Source: a bacterium (lineage in GTDB: Bacteria; CAIWAD01). Taken from it: DNA of 64,000 nucleotides. Positions 45,307 to 53,144 of this stretch are shown here, in pieces; position 1 is the stretch's first letter, and every line of letters starts with the position of its first letter. The DNA lies in contig JAUIFJ010000007.1 of NCBI GenBank assembly GCA_030429345.1, positions 62,001 to 126,000 on the forward strand, in the 5' to 3' direction. The notes under the pieces were generated by a model that saw only the letters and a program-made list of their open reading frames with translations, did not search any database and was not told where the DNA came from. Both the position numbers and the translations under genes were made by a program.

Positions 45307-45513
45307 TCAGTCGTCGATCACCGTGACGCCCTCGGCGGTAGGACCCTTTTCGCCTTCGACCAGCCGGAAACTGACGTCCTGCCCCGGCTTGAGCACCCGG
45401 TGCCCCTTGCCGCGGATCTGCGAGAAGTGCACGAAGATGTCCTTCTCCATGCCCAGGCTGGAAATGAAGCCGTAGCCGTGCCGTTCGTCGAAGAACTTGA
45501 CTGTTCCCAGCAT
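45307..45513 (-). CDS. Cold-shock domain protein
   Basis: The 68-aa CspA-type single cold-shock domain starts MLGTVKFFDERHGYGFISS (RNP1-like GYGFI), followed by KDIFVHFSQI (RNP2-like). It binds single-stranded RNA or DNA and unwinds structured mRNA. It lies 14 bp downstream of the acyl-CoA carboxylase gene, with AAGGCGG before the ATG. No long cold-shock leader is visible, so it may be constitutive or co-transcribed with the carboxylase. Confidence 0.95.
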   Translation of the reverse strand: MLGTVKFFDERHGYGFISSLGMEKDIFVHFSQIRGKGHRVLKPGQDVSFRLVEGEKGPTAEGVTVIDD

Positions 45514-45527
45514 GCGTCCGCCTTGTT

Positions 45528-47174
45528 CTAGGTCTGCAGCACCCCGGTGCGCAGAGGGGGGATATCCGGATTGTGGCTGGCGACGCGGAGCGCCATGTCG
45601 ATGCGCGATCGCATCTCGCGGGGATCAATGATCTCGTCGACCCAGAGGCGGGCCGCCGCGTAGACGGGATCCATTTCCCGCTCGTACTTTTCCTGGATCT
45701 CCTTGAGCAGGGCAGCCTTCTCTTCGGCCGTCAGCTCGTGTCCGCGACGTTTTTCCTGCCCCACGCGAATGTCGAGCAGCACATTCGCCGCCTGCTGGCC
45801 GCCCATGACCGCGATGCGCGAGGCGGGCAGGCTGTAGATGAAGCGCGGATCATAGGCCTTGCCACAGAGGGCGTAGTTGCCGGCTCCGAAGCTGTTGCCG
45901 ACGATGAAGGTGATCTTGGGCACCACCGAATTGGCGACAGCGTTGACCAGCTTGGCCCCGTCCTTGATGATGCCGCCATGCTCGGACTTGGACCCGACCA
46001 TGAAGCCGGTGACATCCTGCAGAAAGACCAGCGGAATGCGTCTTTGGTTGCAGTTCAGGATGAAACGCGTCGCCTTGTCGGCGCTGTCGCTGTAGATGAC
46101 CCCGCCCATCTGCATCTCGCCGCCGGCGCTCTTGACCACCGTGCGCTGGTTGGCGACGATGCCCACGCTCCAGCCCTCGACGCGCGCCGTGCCGCAGAGC
46201 AGGGTCTTGCCGTAATCCGGTTTGTACTCGACCCATTCGCTGCCGTCGACCAGGCGGGCCAGCAGTTCGCGGCTGTCCCAGGGGCGCCCCAGGTCGGCGG
46301 GCAGGATGTCGGGCATCTCCTCCGCGGCAAAGGCCGGCTCGCGGGGCTCGATGCGATCAAAGACCTGGGCGGCCTTGTGGTTCATGGAGGCGAAGATCTC
46401 ACGAATGCGGCGCAGGCAGTCCTCGTCGTCCTCCGCCGCGTAGTCGCAGACTCCGCTGAGCCCGCAATGGACATCGGCTCCGCCCAGGGATTCGTTGTCG
46501 ATCACTTCGCCGATGGCCGCTCGCACCAGGTGGCTGCCCGCCAGGAAGACGCTGCCCGTACCGCGGACGATCAGCGCTTCGTCGGACATGATCGGCAGGT
46601 AGGCGCCGCCGGCGACGCAGCTGCCCATGATGGCGGCGATCTGCGGGACACCCATGGCGCTCAAGACCGCGTTGTTGCGGAAGATGCGGCCGAAGTGCTC
46701 CTTGTCGGGGAAGATCTCGTCCTGTCGCGGCAGGAAGACTCCCGCGCTGTCGACCAGGTAGACAATGGGCAGGCGGTTCTCGAGGCAGATTTCCTGGGCC
46801 CGCAGGTTCTTCTTGGCGGTGATCGGGAACCAGGCGCCGGCCTTGACGGTGGCGTCATTGGCGACGATCATCGCTTCGCGCCCCGCAATCCGCCCGACGC
46901 CCATCACCGTTCCGGCGCCGGGCACTCCGCCTTCGGCCTCGTGCATGCCTTCTCCGGCAAAGGTGCCCAGCTCCTGGAAACTGTCCGGATCACAAAGGGC
47001 GGCAATGCGCTCGCGGGCGGTCCACTTGCCCTTGGCCTTGTGGCGGGCCATGGCCTTTTCGCCTCCGCCCAGCTCGATGCGCCGGCGAATCGTGTCCACG
47101 CGCTGAAGGGCTTTTTCCTGGTGCGCTCTGCGCGCGGCGGCATCTGAAGGCAGGGGCGTCCCCAGGGCATCCAT
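45528..47174 (-). CDS. Acyl-CoA carboxylase carboxyltransferase subunit (methylcrotonyl/propionyl-CoA type)
   Basis: The protein is about 548 aa from ATG 47174, chosen because the tracked start at 47333 lies upstream of the promoter. The N-terminal half has GAGTVMGVGRIAGREAMIVA, PIVYLVDSAGVFLPRQDEIF and MGSCVAGGAYLPIMSDEALI. The C-terminal half has VFLQDVTGFMVGSKSEHGGI and FIVGNSFGAGNYALCGKAYD. The motif set is closest to 3-methylcrotonyl/geranyl-CoA carboxylase beta chains. Propionyl-CoA is an alternative that would feed mutAB. The biotin-carrying alpha subunit is not in the window. Confidence 0.88.
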   Translation of the reverse strand: MDALGTPLPSDAAARRAHQEKALQRVDTIRRRIELGGGEKAMARHKAKGKWTARERIAALCDPDSFQELGTFAGEGMHEAEGGVPGAGTVMGVGRIAGREAMIVANDATVKAGAWFPITAKKNLRAQEICLENRLPIVYLVDSAGVFLPRQDEIFPDKEHFGRIFRNNAVLSAMGVPQIAAIMGSCVAGGAYLPIMSDEALIVRGTGSVFLAGSHLVRAAIGEVIDNESLGGADVHCGLSGVCDYAAEDDEDCLRRIREIFASMNHKAAQVFDRIEPREPAFAAEEMPDILPADLGRPWDSRELLARLVDGSEWVEYKPDYGKTLLCGTARVEGWSVGIVANQRTVVKSAGGEMQMGGVIYSDSADKATRFILNCNQRRIPLVFLQDVTGFMVGSKSEHGGIIKDGAKLVNAVANSVVPKITFIVGNSFGAGNYALCGKAYDPRFIYSLPASRIAVMGGQQAANVLLDIRVGQEKRRGHELTAEEKAALLKEIQEKYEREMDPVYAAARLWVDEIIDPREMRSRIDMALRVASHNPDIPPLRTGVLQT

Positions 47175-47243
47175 GGCGTGTCCGAATTGTGATGAGTTCC
47201 GTGGGCCGCATCCCCTCCGACAGTGGAAGGGAAGCAAGCGCGG

Positions 47244-47271
47244 AATGTACCGATTTCGGCGGCGCAGGCAA
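47244..47271 (-). promoter_or_regulatory. Sigma-70-type promoter of the acyl-CoA carboxylase gene
   Basis: The minus strand has TTGCCT, 16 bp, then TACATT followed by CCGCG. The start near 47237 leaves a leader of about 63 nt before ATG 47174. Confidence 0.6.
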
Positions 47272-47293
47272 AAGACAGGGGCCCGGGGGCAAG

Positions 47294-47321
47294 TGTCACT
47301 CCGCCTTCGGCTTTCTATATT
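47294..47321 (+). promoter_or_regulatory. Sigma-70-type promoter of the EtfD-like gene
   Basis: TGTCAC, a 16-bp spacer and TATATT followed by CCACG lie 30 bp before ATG 47351. It is divergent from the carboxylase promoter, so one regulator could control both. Confidence 0.5.
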
Positions 47322-47350
47322 CCACGCAGTCAACCTGCCGGAGATCCCAC

Positions 47351-49237
47351 ATGCTCAAGACCTTTCTCACGCTGCTGGCCCTGGGGGCCGGCGTCTCCCT
47401 TTTTGCCCTGGAACTGCGTCGCCGCCTGGCTGCCGTCGAAAAGGTCGGCCAGGGCTATCCTGAAGACCGCCCCTTTCTGCGCGCCGCGCGACTGGTTCGC
47501 GAAGTCCTCTTCCAGAGCCGCATCATCCGGCATCGCCCCGTGCCGGGCATTGCCCACGCCCTGGTCTTCTGGGCCTTCCTGGCATTCGCCCTGGAAACGC
47601 TGAACCACCTCAGCCAGGCCCTGGTGCTGCTGCCGACGGGCTTCCTGCCGGCAAGCGGCCTCTTCCACGACCTCTTCCAGGGCTTCGTCGCCTTCTTCGC
47701 CTGGGCCGCGCTGGGCGGCATCCTGACCCTCTTCGTGAGACGCTTCGTCCTGCGTCCCGCCCCCCTCGGCAGCAAGCTTTCCTGGGAAAGCGGCCTGGTG
47801 GCCCTCTTCATCACGCTGCTGATGAGCACCTATCTGCTCAAGTATCACATGCCCGGGCAGTTCGGCATGGGCGCGCCTCTCGGCGAACCCAACTGGTGGG
47901 TGCACACGCTGACGCTTTGCGCCTTCATGGCCCTGATTCCGCGCAGCAAGCACCTGCACCTGGTGCTCGGCCCGCTGGGCGTCTACTACCGCAACGAGGT
48001 CATGGGCCACATGCAGCCCCTGGATTTCGAAGAAGAGGAAATGGGCGTCTCCTTCCTCAAGGACTTTGCCCGCAAGGACGCGCTGGCCGCCTTCGCCTGC
48101 GTGGAATGCGGGCGTTGCATGGAGCACTGCCCGGCCACCGGCACCGGCAAGAACCTGGATCCCAAGCAGGTGGTCCTGCGCGTGAGACAGGGCATGCTCG
48201 AGAACACGGAACAGGAAGCCGTCAGTGACACAGTGGTTCCCGAAGAGTGGATCTGGCAGTGCACCACCTGCGGCGCCTGCGCCCAGCAGTGCCCCGTCGG
48301 CAACGACCAGCCCCTGCTGCTGCAGGAGATGCGCCGCGGCAAGGTCAGCGAGGGCGAGTTCCCCGCCACCATGCGGACAATGTTCGACAACCTGGAGCGC
48401 AGCGGGAATCCCTGGCGCTACCAGGGGACGGAGGCCGCGGCCTTCATTCGCGAACTGGGCCTGCCCCCCGCCGACGGCAGCCAGAGCGTGCTCTACTGGA
48501 TGGGCTGCATGGCGCGCTACGACGACGCCTACCGCAAGGTGGCGATGGACTTCGTCGCCATTCTGCGCGAGGCCGGGGTCGATTTCGGCGTGCTGCTCAA
48601 CGAGAAGTGCACGGGCGACGCCGCACGCCGCGCCGGCAACGAGATGGCCTTCCAGGAACTGGCCATGGAGAACGCGGAAATGATCAACGAGATCGCTCCC
48701 GCGACCATTGTCAGCACCTGTCCCCATTGCATACGCACCCTGAGCGAGTACAAGGACCTGGACCCGGAACTGCGCCTGGGCGAGATCCCGATCGTGCATC
48801 ACAGCAAGCTGATCAAGGACCTGATCCAGCAGGGACGGATCACGCTGAAATCCGACAGCGACTTCGAAGGCGCCAATGTGACCTATCACGACGCCTGCTA
48901 CCTTTCGCGCTACATCGGCCAGGAAGTGATCGACGCGCCCCGCGACCTCTTGAAGTACGCCGGCGCGACAGTGGTCGAACCGGAGCGTTCCGGCGACCGC
49001 AGTTTCTGCTGCGGAGCGGGCGGGGCCATGCTCTTCACCGAGGAGACCGCCGGCACGCGCATCAACCACGAACGCACCGGCGAACTGCTTCAGACCGGCG
49101 CCAAGACCGTCTGCACGGCCTGCCCCTTCTGCCGCACGATGATCAGCGACGGCGTCAACGACAAGGGCCAGGCGGAAAGCGTCGAGGTGCTCGACCTGGC
49201 CCAGCTGGTGGCGCGGTCGATGGAAACGAAGAGGTGA
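47351..49237 (+). CDS. Membrane Fe-S/CCG-domain oxidoreductase, EtfD-like (ETF:quinone reductase candidate)
   Basis: The protein is about 628 aa from ATG 47351. N-terminal membrane segments (LKTFLTLLALGAGVSLFAL, GIAHALVFWAFLAFALETL, FQGFVAFFAWAALGGILTLF, GLVALFITLLMSTYLL) resemble NarI-like haem/quinone domains. Two [4Fe-4S] motifs follow: CVECGRCMEHCP and CTTCGACAQQCP. Two CCG-type cysteine-rich segments end in CCGAGGAM. The same architecture is seen in mycobacterial EtfD, which passes electrons from ETF to menaquinone. It faces etfBA across a terminator, which supports this role. Confidence 0.85.
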   Translation: MLKTFLTLLALGAGVSLFALELRRRLAAVEKVGQGYPEDRPFLRAARLVREVLFQSRIIRHRPVPGIAHALVFWAFLAFALETLNHLSQALVLLPTGFLPASGLFHDLFQGFVAFFAWAALGGILTLFVRRFVLRPAPLGSKLSWESGLVALFITLLMSTYLLKYHMPGQFGMGAPLGEPNWWVHTLTLCAFMALIPRSKHLHLVLGPLGVYYRNEVMGHMQPLDFEEEEMGVSFLKDFARKDALAAFACVECGRCMEHCPATGTGKNLDPKQVVLRVRQGMLENTEQEAVSDTVVPEEWIWQCTTCGACAQQCPVGNDQPLLLQEMRRGKVSEGEFPATMRTMFDNLERSGNPWRYQGTEAAAFIRELGLPPADGSQSVLYWMGCMARYDDAYRKVAMDFVAILREAGVDFGVLLNEKCTGDAARRAGNEMAFQELAMENAEMINEIAPATIVSTCPHCIRTLSEYKDLDPELRLGEIPIVHHSKLIKDLIQQGRITLKSDSDFEGANVTYHDACYLSRYIGQEVIDAPRDLLKYAGATVVEPERSGDRSFCCGAGGAMLFTEETAGTRINHERTGELLQTGAKTVCTACPFCRTMISDGVNDKGQAESVEVLDLAQLVARSMETKR

Positions 49238-49242
49238 AGAAC

Positions 49243-49398
49243 TCGCACAGAGCACACGGAGAAGACAGAGTACACAGAGATTGAATGAAAAAAGGGCCTG
49301 CTTCCGATGGAAGCAGGCCCTTTGTGTTTCGCATTCAAGAAAACAGATCTCACTCTTCTCCGTGACCTCCGTCTTCTCCGTGCCCTCCGTGCGAGCTC
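49243..49398. repeat. Degenerate inverted repeat of the CTCGCACGGAG type around a terminator
   Basis: The left arm begins CTCGCACAGAGCACACGGAG (from 49243). The right arm, read on the minus strand from 49396, begins CTCGCACGGAGGGCACGGAG. Both continue with GAAGACRGAG-type repeats. They flank the bidirectional terminator and are related to the better preserved element at 52336-52456. Confidence 0.6.
49291..49323. terminator. Bidirectional terminator between the EtfD-like gene and etfA
   Basis: A perfect 15-bp stem AAAGGGCCTGCTTCC/GGAAGCAGGCCCTTT with a GAT loop has A-rich sequence before and TTTGTGTTT after. It serves both convergent genes. Confidence 0.9.
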
Positions 49399-50340
49399 CT
49401 AGAGAGCCGCCGTCAGGGCCGGGCAGACCTCGAAGAGATCCCCGACGATGCCGTAGTCGGCGACCTTGAAGATCGGCGCTTCGGGATCCTTGTTGATGGC
49501 AACGATGTAGCGGCTGTTCTTCATGCCCGCCAGGTGCTGGATCGCGCCGGAAATACCGCAGGCGATGTAGAGCGTCGGGTTGACCACCTTGCCGGTCTGG
49601 CCCACCTGGTCGCTGTGCGGACGCCAGCCCGAGTCGACCACGGCGCGGCTGGCGCCGACGGCGGCTCCCAGTTTTTCCGCCAGGGCCTCGATAGGCGCGA
49701 AGCCTTCCGGTCCTCCCGTGCCGCGCCCCCCGCTGACGATGATGTCGGCCTCGGTCAATTCGATCTTGCCGGCGGCGGTGGCCAGGATCTCCTGGACCAC
49801 GGCCTTCATCTCCAGCGTTCCGGCGCTCAGGCCTTCGCGGCTCGCCTCGCCCTGGCCGCTCTTCGGGGCGAAGACCTTGGGCCGCAGGCTGACGCAGGCC
49901 ACCGGGGCGTTGCAGCGCACCCGCGTGATCACCTTCCCGGCGAAGAGCGGGCGTGTGACAACCAGGCTTCCGTCCTCGACCTCCAGGCCGACGGCCTCGC
50001 TGTATACGGACAGGTCGAGCAGGGAGGCAACGCGGGCCAGCAGCTCGCGGCCCCGCACCGTGGCGGCGGCGAAGACTCCCCTGGCTTCCTGCATGCCCAG
50101 GACCTTGGCGAAAGCCTCGGCATAGCCGTCGGCGCTGTAGGCTCCCAGGTCCTCGACCTCGAGCACACGCTGTGCGCCGTGGTCCCCCAGCAGGGCGGCG
50201 TCGTGTCCGCCGCCGGCGCAGAGGGCGACGACCTCGCTGCCGAAGCCCTGTGAGACAAGTTCCCTGGCGGCGCCCAGGCTTTCCAGCGAAGCGGTGGCCA
50301 CCGCGCCGTCCACGGATTCAATCAGTACGATCAGAGACAT
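49399..50340 (-). CDS. etfA: Electron transfer flavoprotein subunit alpha
   Basis: The protein is 313 aa. The C-terminal FAD domain shows IIVSGGRGTGGPEGFAPIEA, VGASRAVVDSGWRPHSDQVG, TGKVVNPTLYIACGISGAIQ and IVAINKDPEAPIFKVADYGI, the standard EtfA signature set. The N-terminal domain begins LIVLIESVDGAVATASLESL. It accepts electrons from acyl-CoA and related dehydrogenases together with EtfB. It lies 8 bp downstream of etfB. Confidence 0.97.
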   Translation of the reverse strand: MSLIVLIESVDGAVATASLESLGAARELVSQGFGSEVVALCAGGGHDAALLGDHGAQRVLEVEDLGAYSADGYAEAFAKVLGMQEARGVFAAATVRGRELLARVASLLDLSVYSEAVGLEVEDGSLVVTRPLFAGKVITRVRCNAPVACVSLRPKVFAPKSGQGEASREGLSAGTLEMKAVVQEILATAAGKIELTEADIIVSGGRGTGGPEGFAPIEALAEKLGAAVGASRAVVDSGWRPHSDQVGQTGKVVNPTLYIACGISGAIQHLAGMKNSRYIVAINKDPEAPIFKVADYGIVGDLFEVCPALTAAL

Positions 50341-50348
50341 GTTTCCCC

Positions 50349-51098
50349 CTAGAGAACCTTGGCTTCTTCCTTGAGCAGGCGCAGCAACTCGGGCACCGCG
50401 TCCGTGCCTTCGCCGATCACGCGTCCTGCGGGACGGGCGGGCGGATAGGCCATGCCTTCGGTCTGCCGGGCGCTGTCGGCCGGCGTGACGGACACCTTCT
50501 CGAGGGGTTTCTTCTTGGCCTGCATGATGCCCTTCAGCGAGGCATAGCGCGGCTCGTTCAAGCCCTTGTCGCAGGTCAGCACGGCGGGAAGGGCGACTTC
50601 GAATCGCTCGCTGGCGCCTTCGACATCCCGCTGCACCTTCGCCTTGCCCTCCGCCACTTCAAGGCTGGCGATGGCGCTGACGCAGGGAATCCCGAGGCGC
50701 GCCGCCAGCATGCCGCCGGTGGCCGCGTGGTCGTAGTCCACGCCCTGCTTGCCGCAAAGCACCAGGTCCGCCGACTGCTCCTTGAGATAGTCGGCCAGCA
50801 GAACCGCGACCTGCGCCGGGTCGGCGAGGTCTTCTCCGCTGTCCAGCAGGACTGCCTTCTGGGCGCCCATGGCCAGTCCTTTGCGAATGGTCTTGTCGCT
50901 GTCGGATGCCCCCACGGTGAGCAGGGTCACCTCGCCGCCTTCCTTCTCGGCCAGCTGCAGGGCGGCCTCGATCGCGTACTCGTCGTAAGGGTTGATGATG
51001 TAGTTGAGTCCGGCGGTATCCACGCTGCGCCCGTCGGCAGCCAGCTGGATCTGGCTTTCCGTGTCCGGCACGCGCTTCATGCAGACGAAAATGTTCAC
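50349..51098 (-). CDS. etfB: Electron transfer flavoprotein subunit beta
   Basis: The protein is about 249 aa from GTG 51098, 6 nt after AGGAGG. The start NIFVCMKRVPDTESQIQL is typical. YIINPYDEYAIEAALQL and VLCGKQGVDYDHAATGGMLA form the AMP/FAD-contact region, and AVLTCDKGLNEPRYASLKGI is the EtfB signature loop. It is the partner of etfA, supplying electrons to the EtfD-like reductase encoded convergently. Confidence 0.97.
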   Translation of the reverse strand: MNIFVCMKRVPDTESQIQLAADGRSVDTAGLNYIINPYDEYAIEAALQLAEKEGGEVTLLTVGASDSDKTIRKGLAMGAQKAVLLDSGEDLADPAQVAVLLADYLKEQSADLVLCGKQGVDYDHAATGGMLAARLGIPCVSAIASLEVAEGKAKVQRDVEGASERFEVALPAVLTCDKGLNEPRYASLKGIMQAKKKPLEKVSVTPADSARQTEGMAYPPARPAGRVIGEGTDAVPELLRLLKEEAKVL

Positions 51099-51195
51099 GC
51101 CTGTCCTCCTTGCTTCGGTGTCGGGCCGTTTCTTCCGGCCGAAAAAGGCGGAAGATAGGATTTCACGAGGGCATTCCCCGCATGTGGGCTCCCTC

Positions 51196-52314
51196 TCAGT
51201 CCCCGCGATAGGGCGCCAGCATGGCGTCCCGATAGGCGGCCCATTCACCGGCCAGGATCGCCCGGCGGGCGCCTCGGACCAGTTCCAGGAAGTAGTGCAG
51301 GTTGTGGATCGTGCCCAGGCGCATGGCGCTGAACTCTTCCACGTGATACAGGTGCCGAATGTAGGCCCGGTCATAGGTGCGGCAGGTGTAGCAGGAGCAG
51401 TCAGGGTCAATGGGCTGGTCGAAGGAATCCTTGTAGCGTGCCGCCTTGGCGCTGAAGCGTCCCTGCGTGGTGAAGAGGGTCGCCTTGCGCGCGTTGCGGG
51501 TCGGCAGCACGCAATCGAACTGGTCCACGCCCAGGTCGATGCTTTCCAGGATATCCTCCGGGGTGCCGACGCCCATCAGGTAGCGGGGCCGGTCCTGCGG
51601 CATCTTCGCGCAACATAGCTCGGTCATTTCGCGCATTGCCGTCTTGCTCTCGCCCACGGAAAGGCCCCCAATGGCCATGCCGGGCCAGTCGCGTTCGAGC
51701 AGGCCGGCCAGGCTCTCTTCGCGCAGGTCGCCGTATACGCCGCCCTGGATGATCGGATACAGTTCCTGGCGGTGTCCGTAGAGCGGCTCGCTGTCCTGCC
51801 AGGCCCTGTGGCAGCGGTGCGCCCAGCGCGTGGTGCGCTGCAGGCTCTGGATCACGTAGTCCCTTTCGGCCGTTCCCGGGGGACATTCGTCCAGCACCAT
51901 CATGATGTCGCTGCCCAGGCTGCGCTGAATGCCGATCACCGATTCGGGGGTGAAGACATGCCGGCTGCCGTCCAGGTGGCTGCGGAACTCGGCCCCCTCC
52001 TCGCGCAGCTTGCGCAGGGAACTCAGTGAAAAGATCTGGAAACCGCCGCTGTCGGTCAGGATCGGCCGCTTCCAGCGCATGAACCCGTGCAGACCGCCGG
52101 CCCCTTCGAGGATTCCGGTGCCGGGCCGCAGGTAGAGGTGATAGGTATTGCCCAGCAGGATGGTGGGGTCCAGGTCCTCCAGGTCGCGCCCGTCCAGGGT
52201 CTTGACGCTGGCCCGTGTTCCGACCGGCATGAAGACCGGCGTCGGCACTTCCCCATGGGCCAAACGCAGCACGCCGGCCCGGGCCCGGCCATCTGTTGCC
52301 TGCAGTTCGAACAA
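51196..52314 (-). CDS. tgt: tRNA-guanine transglycosylase (queuine tRNA-ribosyltransferase)
   Basis: The protein is 372 aa. The start is TTG 52314, which gives FELQATDGRARAGVL, the usual N-terminus; no ATG or GTG alternative fits. Active-site regions are LTDSGGFQIFSLSSL, PIIQGGVYGDLREESL and FDCVLPTRNARKATLFT. The zinc site is CSCYTCRTYDRAYIRHLYH. It exchanges guanine-34 for preQ1 in GUN-anticodon tRNAs. A long inverted repeat begins 22 bp upstream of the start, so its promoter must lie within or beyond that element. Confidence 0.96.
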   Translation of the reverse strand: MFELQATDGRARAGVLRLAHGEVPTPVFMPVGTRASVKTLDGRDLEDLDPTILLGNTYHLYLRPGTGILEGAGGLHGFMRWKRPILTDSGGFQIFSLSSLRKLREEGAEFRSHLDGSRHVFTPESVIGIQRSLGSDIMMVLDECPPGTAERDYVIQSLQRTTRWAHRCHRAWQDSEPLYGHRQELYPIIQGGVYGDLREESLAGLLERDWPGMAIGGLSVGESKTAMREMTELCCAKMPQDRPRYLMGVGTPEDILESIDLGVDQFDCVLPTRNARKATLFTTQGRFSAKAARYKDSFDQPIDPDCSCYTCRTYDRAYIRHLYHVEEFSAMRLGTIHNLHYFLELVRGARRAILAGEWAAYRDAMLAPYRGD

Positions 52315-52335
52315 TTTTTGTTTCCAAGATGAAGA

Positions 52336-52456
52336 CCTCGCACGGAGGCGCTGAGAATACAGAGATCACAGAGGAAAGTAGGGCAAAAATTGAAATGACG
52401 CAGTCAGACTGAAGAAGACTCTGTGTTCTCCGTCTTCTCAGCGCCTCCGTGCGAGG
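52336..52456. repeat. Long inverted repeat upstream of tgt
   Basis: The first 22 bp of each arm are a perfect inverted repeat (CCTCGCACGGAGGCGCTGAG plus AA, at 52336-52357 and 52435-52456). Pairing continues inward to about 38 bp with roughly three mismatches (ACAGAGATCACAGAG against ACGGAGAACACAGAG). The loop is about 45 bp and AT-richer. It carries no ORF. It is related to the arms at 49243-49398. Confidence 0.85.
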
Positions 52457-52482
52457 CCTTCAGGAAAAGGATGAAAAGAAAA

Positions 52483-52508
52483 AGCCCGTCCTGTAGCGAG
52501 GACGGGCT
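52483..52508 (-). terminator. Strong terminator of the small sigma-54-type transcription unit
   Basis: A perfect 10-bp stem AGCCCGTCCT/AGGACGGGCT with a GTAGCG loop is followed on the minus strand by UUUUUCUUUU. It lies 29 bp past the 27-codon ORF. Confidence 0.85.
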
Positions 52509-52536
52509 CATTTCCTTGGGACCGACAAGGGCAGTG

Positions 52537-52620
52537 TCAGCCCCCGCAGGCGGGCAAAACCGAAAGGACGAGAGCCTTTTGAGCGAGGCTCTTCCCCACG
52601 GCGGCCCGGCGGGTTTTCAT
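52537..52620 (-). CDS. Possible 27-aa lipobox-like peptide
   Basis: This ORF is too short for the track. ATG 52620 lies 5 nt after GGAG. The peptide has a basic start (MKTRRAAVGKSLAQK), a hydrophobic stretch (ALVLSVLP) and an end ACGG, resembling a minimal lipoprotein signal or tiny toxin/leader peptide. It sits between a near-perfect sigma-54 element (52680-52695) and a strong terminator (52483-52508), so a transcript of about 190 nt is expected. Alternatively the unit is a non-coding RNA: hairpins GAGCCT/AGGCTC and GCCCGCC/GGGGGC fall inside the ORF. Confidence 0.35.
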   Translation of the reverse strand: MKTRRAAVGKSLAQKALVLSVLPACGG

Positions 52621-52679
52621 TGAACTCCACGATGTGGAAGTCAAGGAAAAAGGGCTACCGGACCGTACGCTCTGTCTGA

Positions 52680-52695
52680 AGCAAGTTGTATGCCA
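52680..52695 (-). promoter_or_regulatory. Sigma-54-type promoter of a small transcript
   Basis: The minus strand reads TGGCATACAACTTGCT, a full match to TGGCAYR-N4-TTGCW with GG and GC 12 bp apart. The start is predicted near 52668. An inverted pair AACGC-N11-GCGTT (52728-52748) lies upstream, where an enhancer-binding protein might sit. Nothing else is seen in 52621-52822. Confidence 0.55.
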
Positions 52696-52822
52696 CTTTT
52701 TACAAGTACTGCGCACCCTTGATTTTCAACGCTTTGCGAGTGGGCGTTCGTGCGGCCTGCCACGCCATGACCGGATTCTGAACAGCGGGCGACGGATCAG
52801 GGGCAGCTAGGCGCCTTCCCGG

Positions 52823-53140
52823 CTAGTTTTCGCCCGGCTGCCAGAGTGCCCAGGTCATGTCGACCTGCTCGGCGCTGCGCATCGGCACGTCCTCGTCCCA
52901 CAGGCGGCGGAACTGCTCCTCGCGCGTCTCCTCGGAGGGGATCCGGCTGTGGCCGTCGGCGCTCAGCACCCGGTGCCAGGGCAGGCCTTCTTCGGGCAGG
53001 GTGCGGCAGAGCCGTGCCGCCAGACGCGCCCGGCCCGGGAATCCGGCCAGTTCGGCCAGGCGGCCGTAGCTCAGCACCTTGCCGGGCGGAATCTGCGCCA
53101 GGATCGCCAGCATGCGCTCGCGGATCGTGTCTTCGCTCAT
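52823..53140 (-). CDS. Alkyltransferase-like (ATL) DNA-repair protein
   Basis: The 105-aa protein has the MGMT fold's helix-turn-helix domain (IPPGKVLSYGRLAELAGFPG, ARLAARLCRTLPEEGLPWHR). The active-site PCHRV of O6-alkylguanine transferases is replaced by PWHRV, the tryptophan form found in bacterial ATL proteins. These bind O6-alkylguanine without repairing it and hand lesions to nucleotide excision repair. It lies 4 bp after the metalloprotease gene, so it is probably co-transcribed despite an unrelated role. Confidence 0.9.
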   Translation of the reverse strand: MSEDTIRERMLAILAQIPPGKVLSYGRLAELAGFPGRARLAARLCRTLPEEGLPWHRVLSADGHSRIPSEETREEQFRRLWDEDVPMRSAEQVDMTWALWQPGEN

Positions 53141-53144
53141 CGGC

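Noticed and set aside
52315-52480. preQ1 riboswitch upstream of tgt
   Set aside because: The region is filled by the long inverted repeat; no preQ1 aptamer-like short hairpin with an A-rich tail is seen.
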